DNA of 14,117 nucleotides from positions 1 through 14,117 of the forward strand of contig CAJKJS010000011.1 of the NCBI GenBank assembly GCA_905200265.1, written 5' to 3'. The notes below the pieces were generated by a model. That model was not told where the DNA came from and made no database searches. It worked only from the letters and a program-made list of their open reading frames with translations. Positions 13,624 to 14,117 of this stretch are shown one piece after another (the first letter of the stretch is position 1; each line of letters begins with the position of its first letter). The position numbers and the translations under genes were made by a program. The DNA comes from an uncultured Oscillospiraceae bacterium. Lineage in GTDB: Bacteria > Bacillota > Clostridia > Oscillospirales > Acutalibacteraceae.

Positions 13624-14117
13624 ATGGAAAAATACGAACCGAAACGAATTGAACCACGCTGGCAGAAAAAATGGGAAGAAACTGGGGCGTTCCATGCTAT
13701 CAATGGTTCGGACAAACCCAAATTTTTCGCTATGATCGAATTCCCCTATCCGTCAGGGCAGGGACTGCATGTAGGTCATCCCCGTTCGTACACGGCGCTG
13801 GATATTGTAGCAAGAAAACGCCGTATGCAGGGGTACAATGTCCTGTATCCCATTGGCTGGGATGCTTTCGGTCTGCCGACAGAAAACTTTGCCATTAAAA
13901 ATCACGTACATCCGGCGATTATTACGGAGAAAAACATTGCCCACTTTAAAGCGCAGCTGCAAAGCTTGGGCTTTAGCTTCGACTGGTCCAGAGAAATCAA
14001 TACAACGGACCCGGAATATTATAAGTGGACCCAGTGGATCTTCCTGCAGCTGTTTAAAAAAAGACTGGCTTATAAGAGCCAGACTACTGTAAACTGGTGC
14101 ACAAGCTGTAAGTGTGT
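13624..14117 (+). CDS. leuS: Leucyl-tRNA synthetase, N-terminal part (3' truncated by window)
   Basis: The first 164 codons of a class I leucyl-tRNA synthetase, open to the window edge. FPYPSGQGLHVGHPRSYTA contains the HIGH-type signature HVGH (about residues 52-55), followed by RRMQGYNVLYPIGWDAFGLPTE, LGFSFDWSREINTTDPEYYKWTQWIF and TTVNWCTSCKC. These fix the family as LeuRS. The variant is not the Bacillus or E. coli type: PRSYTALDI replaces PEGYTATDI, and VNWCTSCK with a CxxC pair replaces VNWCPALGT. I recall this form from a subset of Clostridia and candidate-phyla bacteria. GAGGAGG (13605-13611) lies 12 bases before the ATG, a long but workable spacing. No T-box leader precedes the gene. 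Confidence 0.96.
   Translation, partial: MEKYEPKRIEPRWQKKWEETGAFHAINGSDKPKFFAMIEFPYPSGQGLHVGHPRSYTALDIVARKRRMQGYNVLYPIGWDAFGLPTENFAIKNHVHPAIITEKNIAHFKAQLQSLGFSFDWSREINTTDPEYYKWTQWIFLQLFKKRLAYKSQTTVNWCTSCKC

Noticed and set aside
13671..14092. Two forward frames (13671-13898 and 13838-14092) that look like small proteins.
   Set aside because: Both are out of frame with leuS, whose frame is open from 13624 to the window end and carries all LeuRS motifs.
1..14117. Mobile elements, CRISPR arrays, tRNA/rRNA genes or a defence system.
   Set aside because: Every stretch longer than 110 bases is filled by recognisable housekeeping genes on one strand; no transposase, integrase, repeat array or RNA gene was seen.

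Overview
The window is a dense, one-directional stretch of core bacterial chromosome. Thirteen protein genes (eleven complete, one cut at each edge) plus one uncharacterised radical SAM gene all lie on the + strand. The largest gap is 108 bases, and neighbouring genes repeatedly share ATGA or TAATG stop/start junctions. Strong AAAGGAG-type ribosome binding sites, TrmFO in place of TrmA, an SMC/FtsY/RNase III cluster and a YhbY-NadD-YqeK-RsfS cluster all point to a Bacillota (Firmicutes) organism. Base composition looks close to half G+C by eye. The contiguities dprA-topA-trmFO and rnc-radical SAM-smc-ftsY recall Negativicutes and some Clostridia. I cannot fix the genus, and that placement is inference.

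Layout. 1-326: 3' end of dprA (DNA uptake and recombination). 327-434: the only real intergenic region, holding a perfect 15-bp inverted repeat and the ribosome binding site that sets a GTG start for topA. 435-4866: topA, trmFO and plsX, each overlapping the next by 4 bases. 4863-6533: rnc, then an Elp3-like radical SAM gene that lacks an acetyltransferase domain. 6549-11060: smc and ftsY (chromosome organisation and membrane protein targeting). 11082-13603: rdgB, yhbY, nadD, yqeK and rsfS (nucleotide-pool cleaning, ribosome assembly, NAD synthesis, Ap4A hydrolysis, ribosome silencing). 13624-end: 5' part of leuS.

The genes look like one or a few long transcripts linking DNA topology, chromosome organisation, tRNA and ribosome maturation, and membrane lipid initiation. 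The only convincing promoter-like signal I found is inside yqeK (TTGAAA, 17 bases, TATAAT at 12825-12853). It could drive rsfS and leuS separately. No terminator, tRNA, rRNA, CRISPR array, transposon or phage gene was seen.

I found no clear undescribed multi-gene system. The items most worth following are the radical SAM protein of unknown role between rnc and smc, the inverted repeat before topA, the intragenic promoter in yqeK, and the non-canonical LeuRS subtype that lacks a T-box leader.
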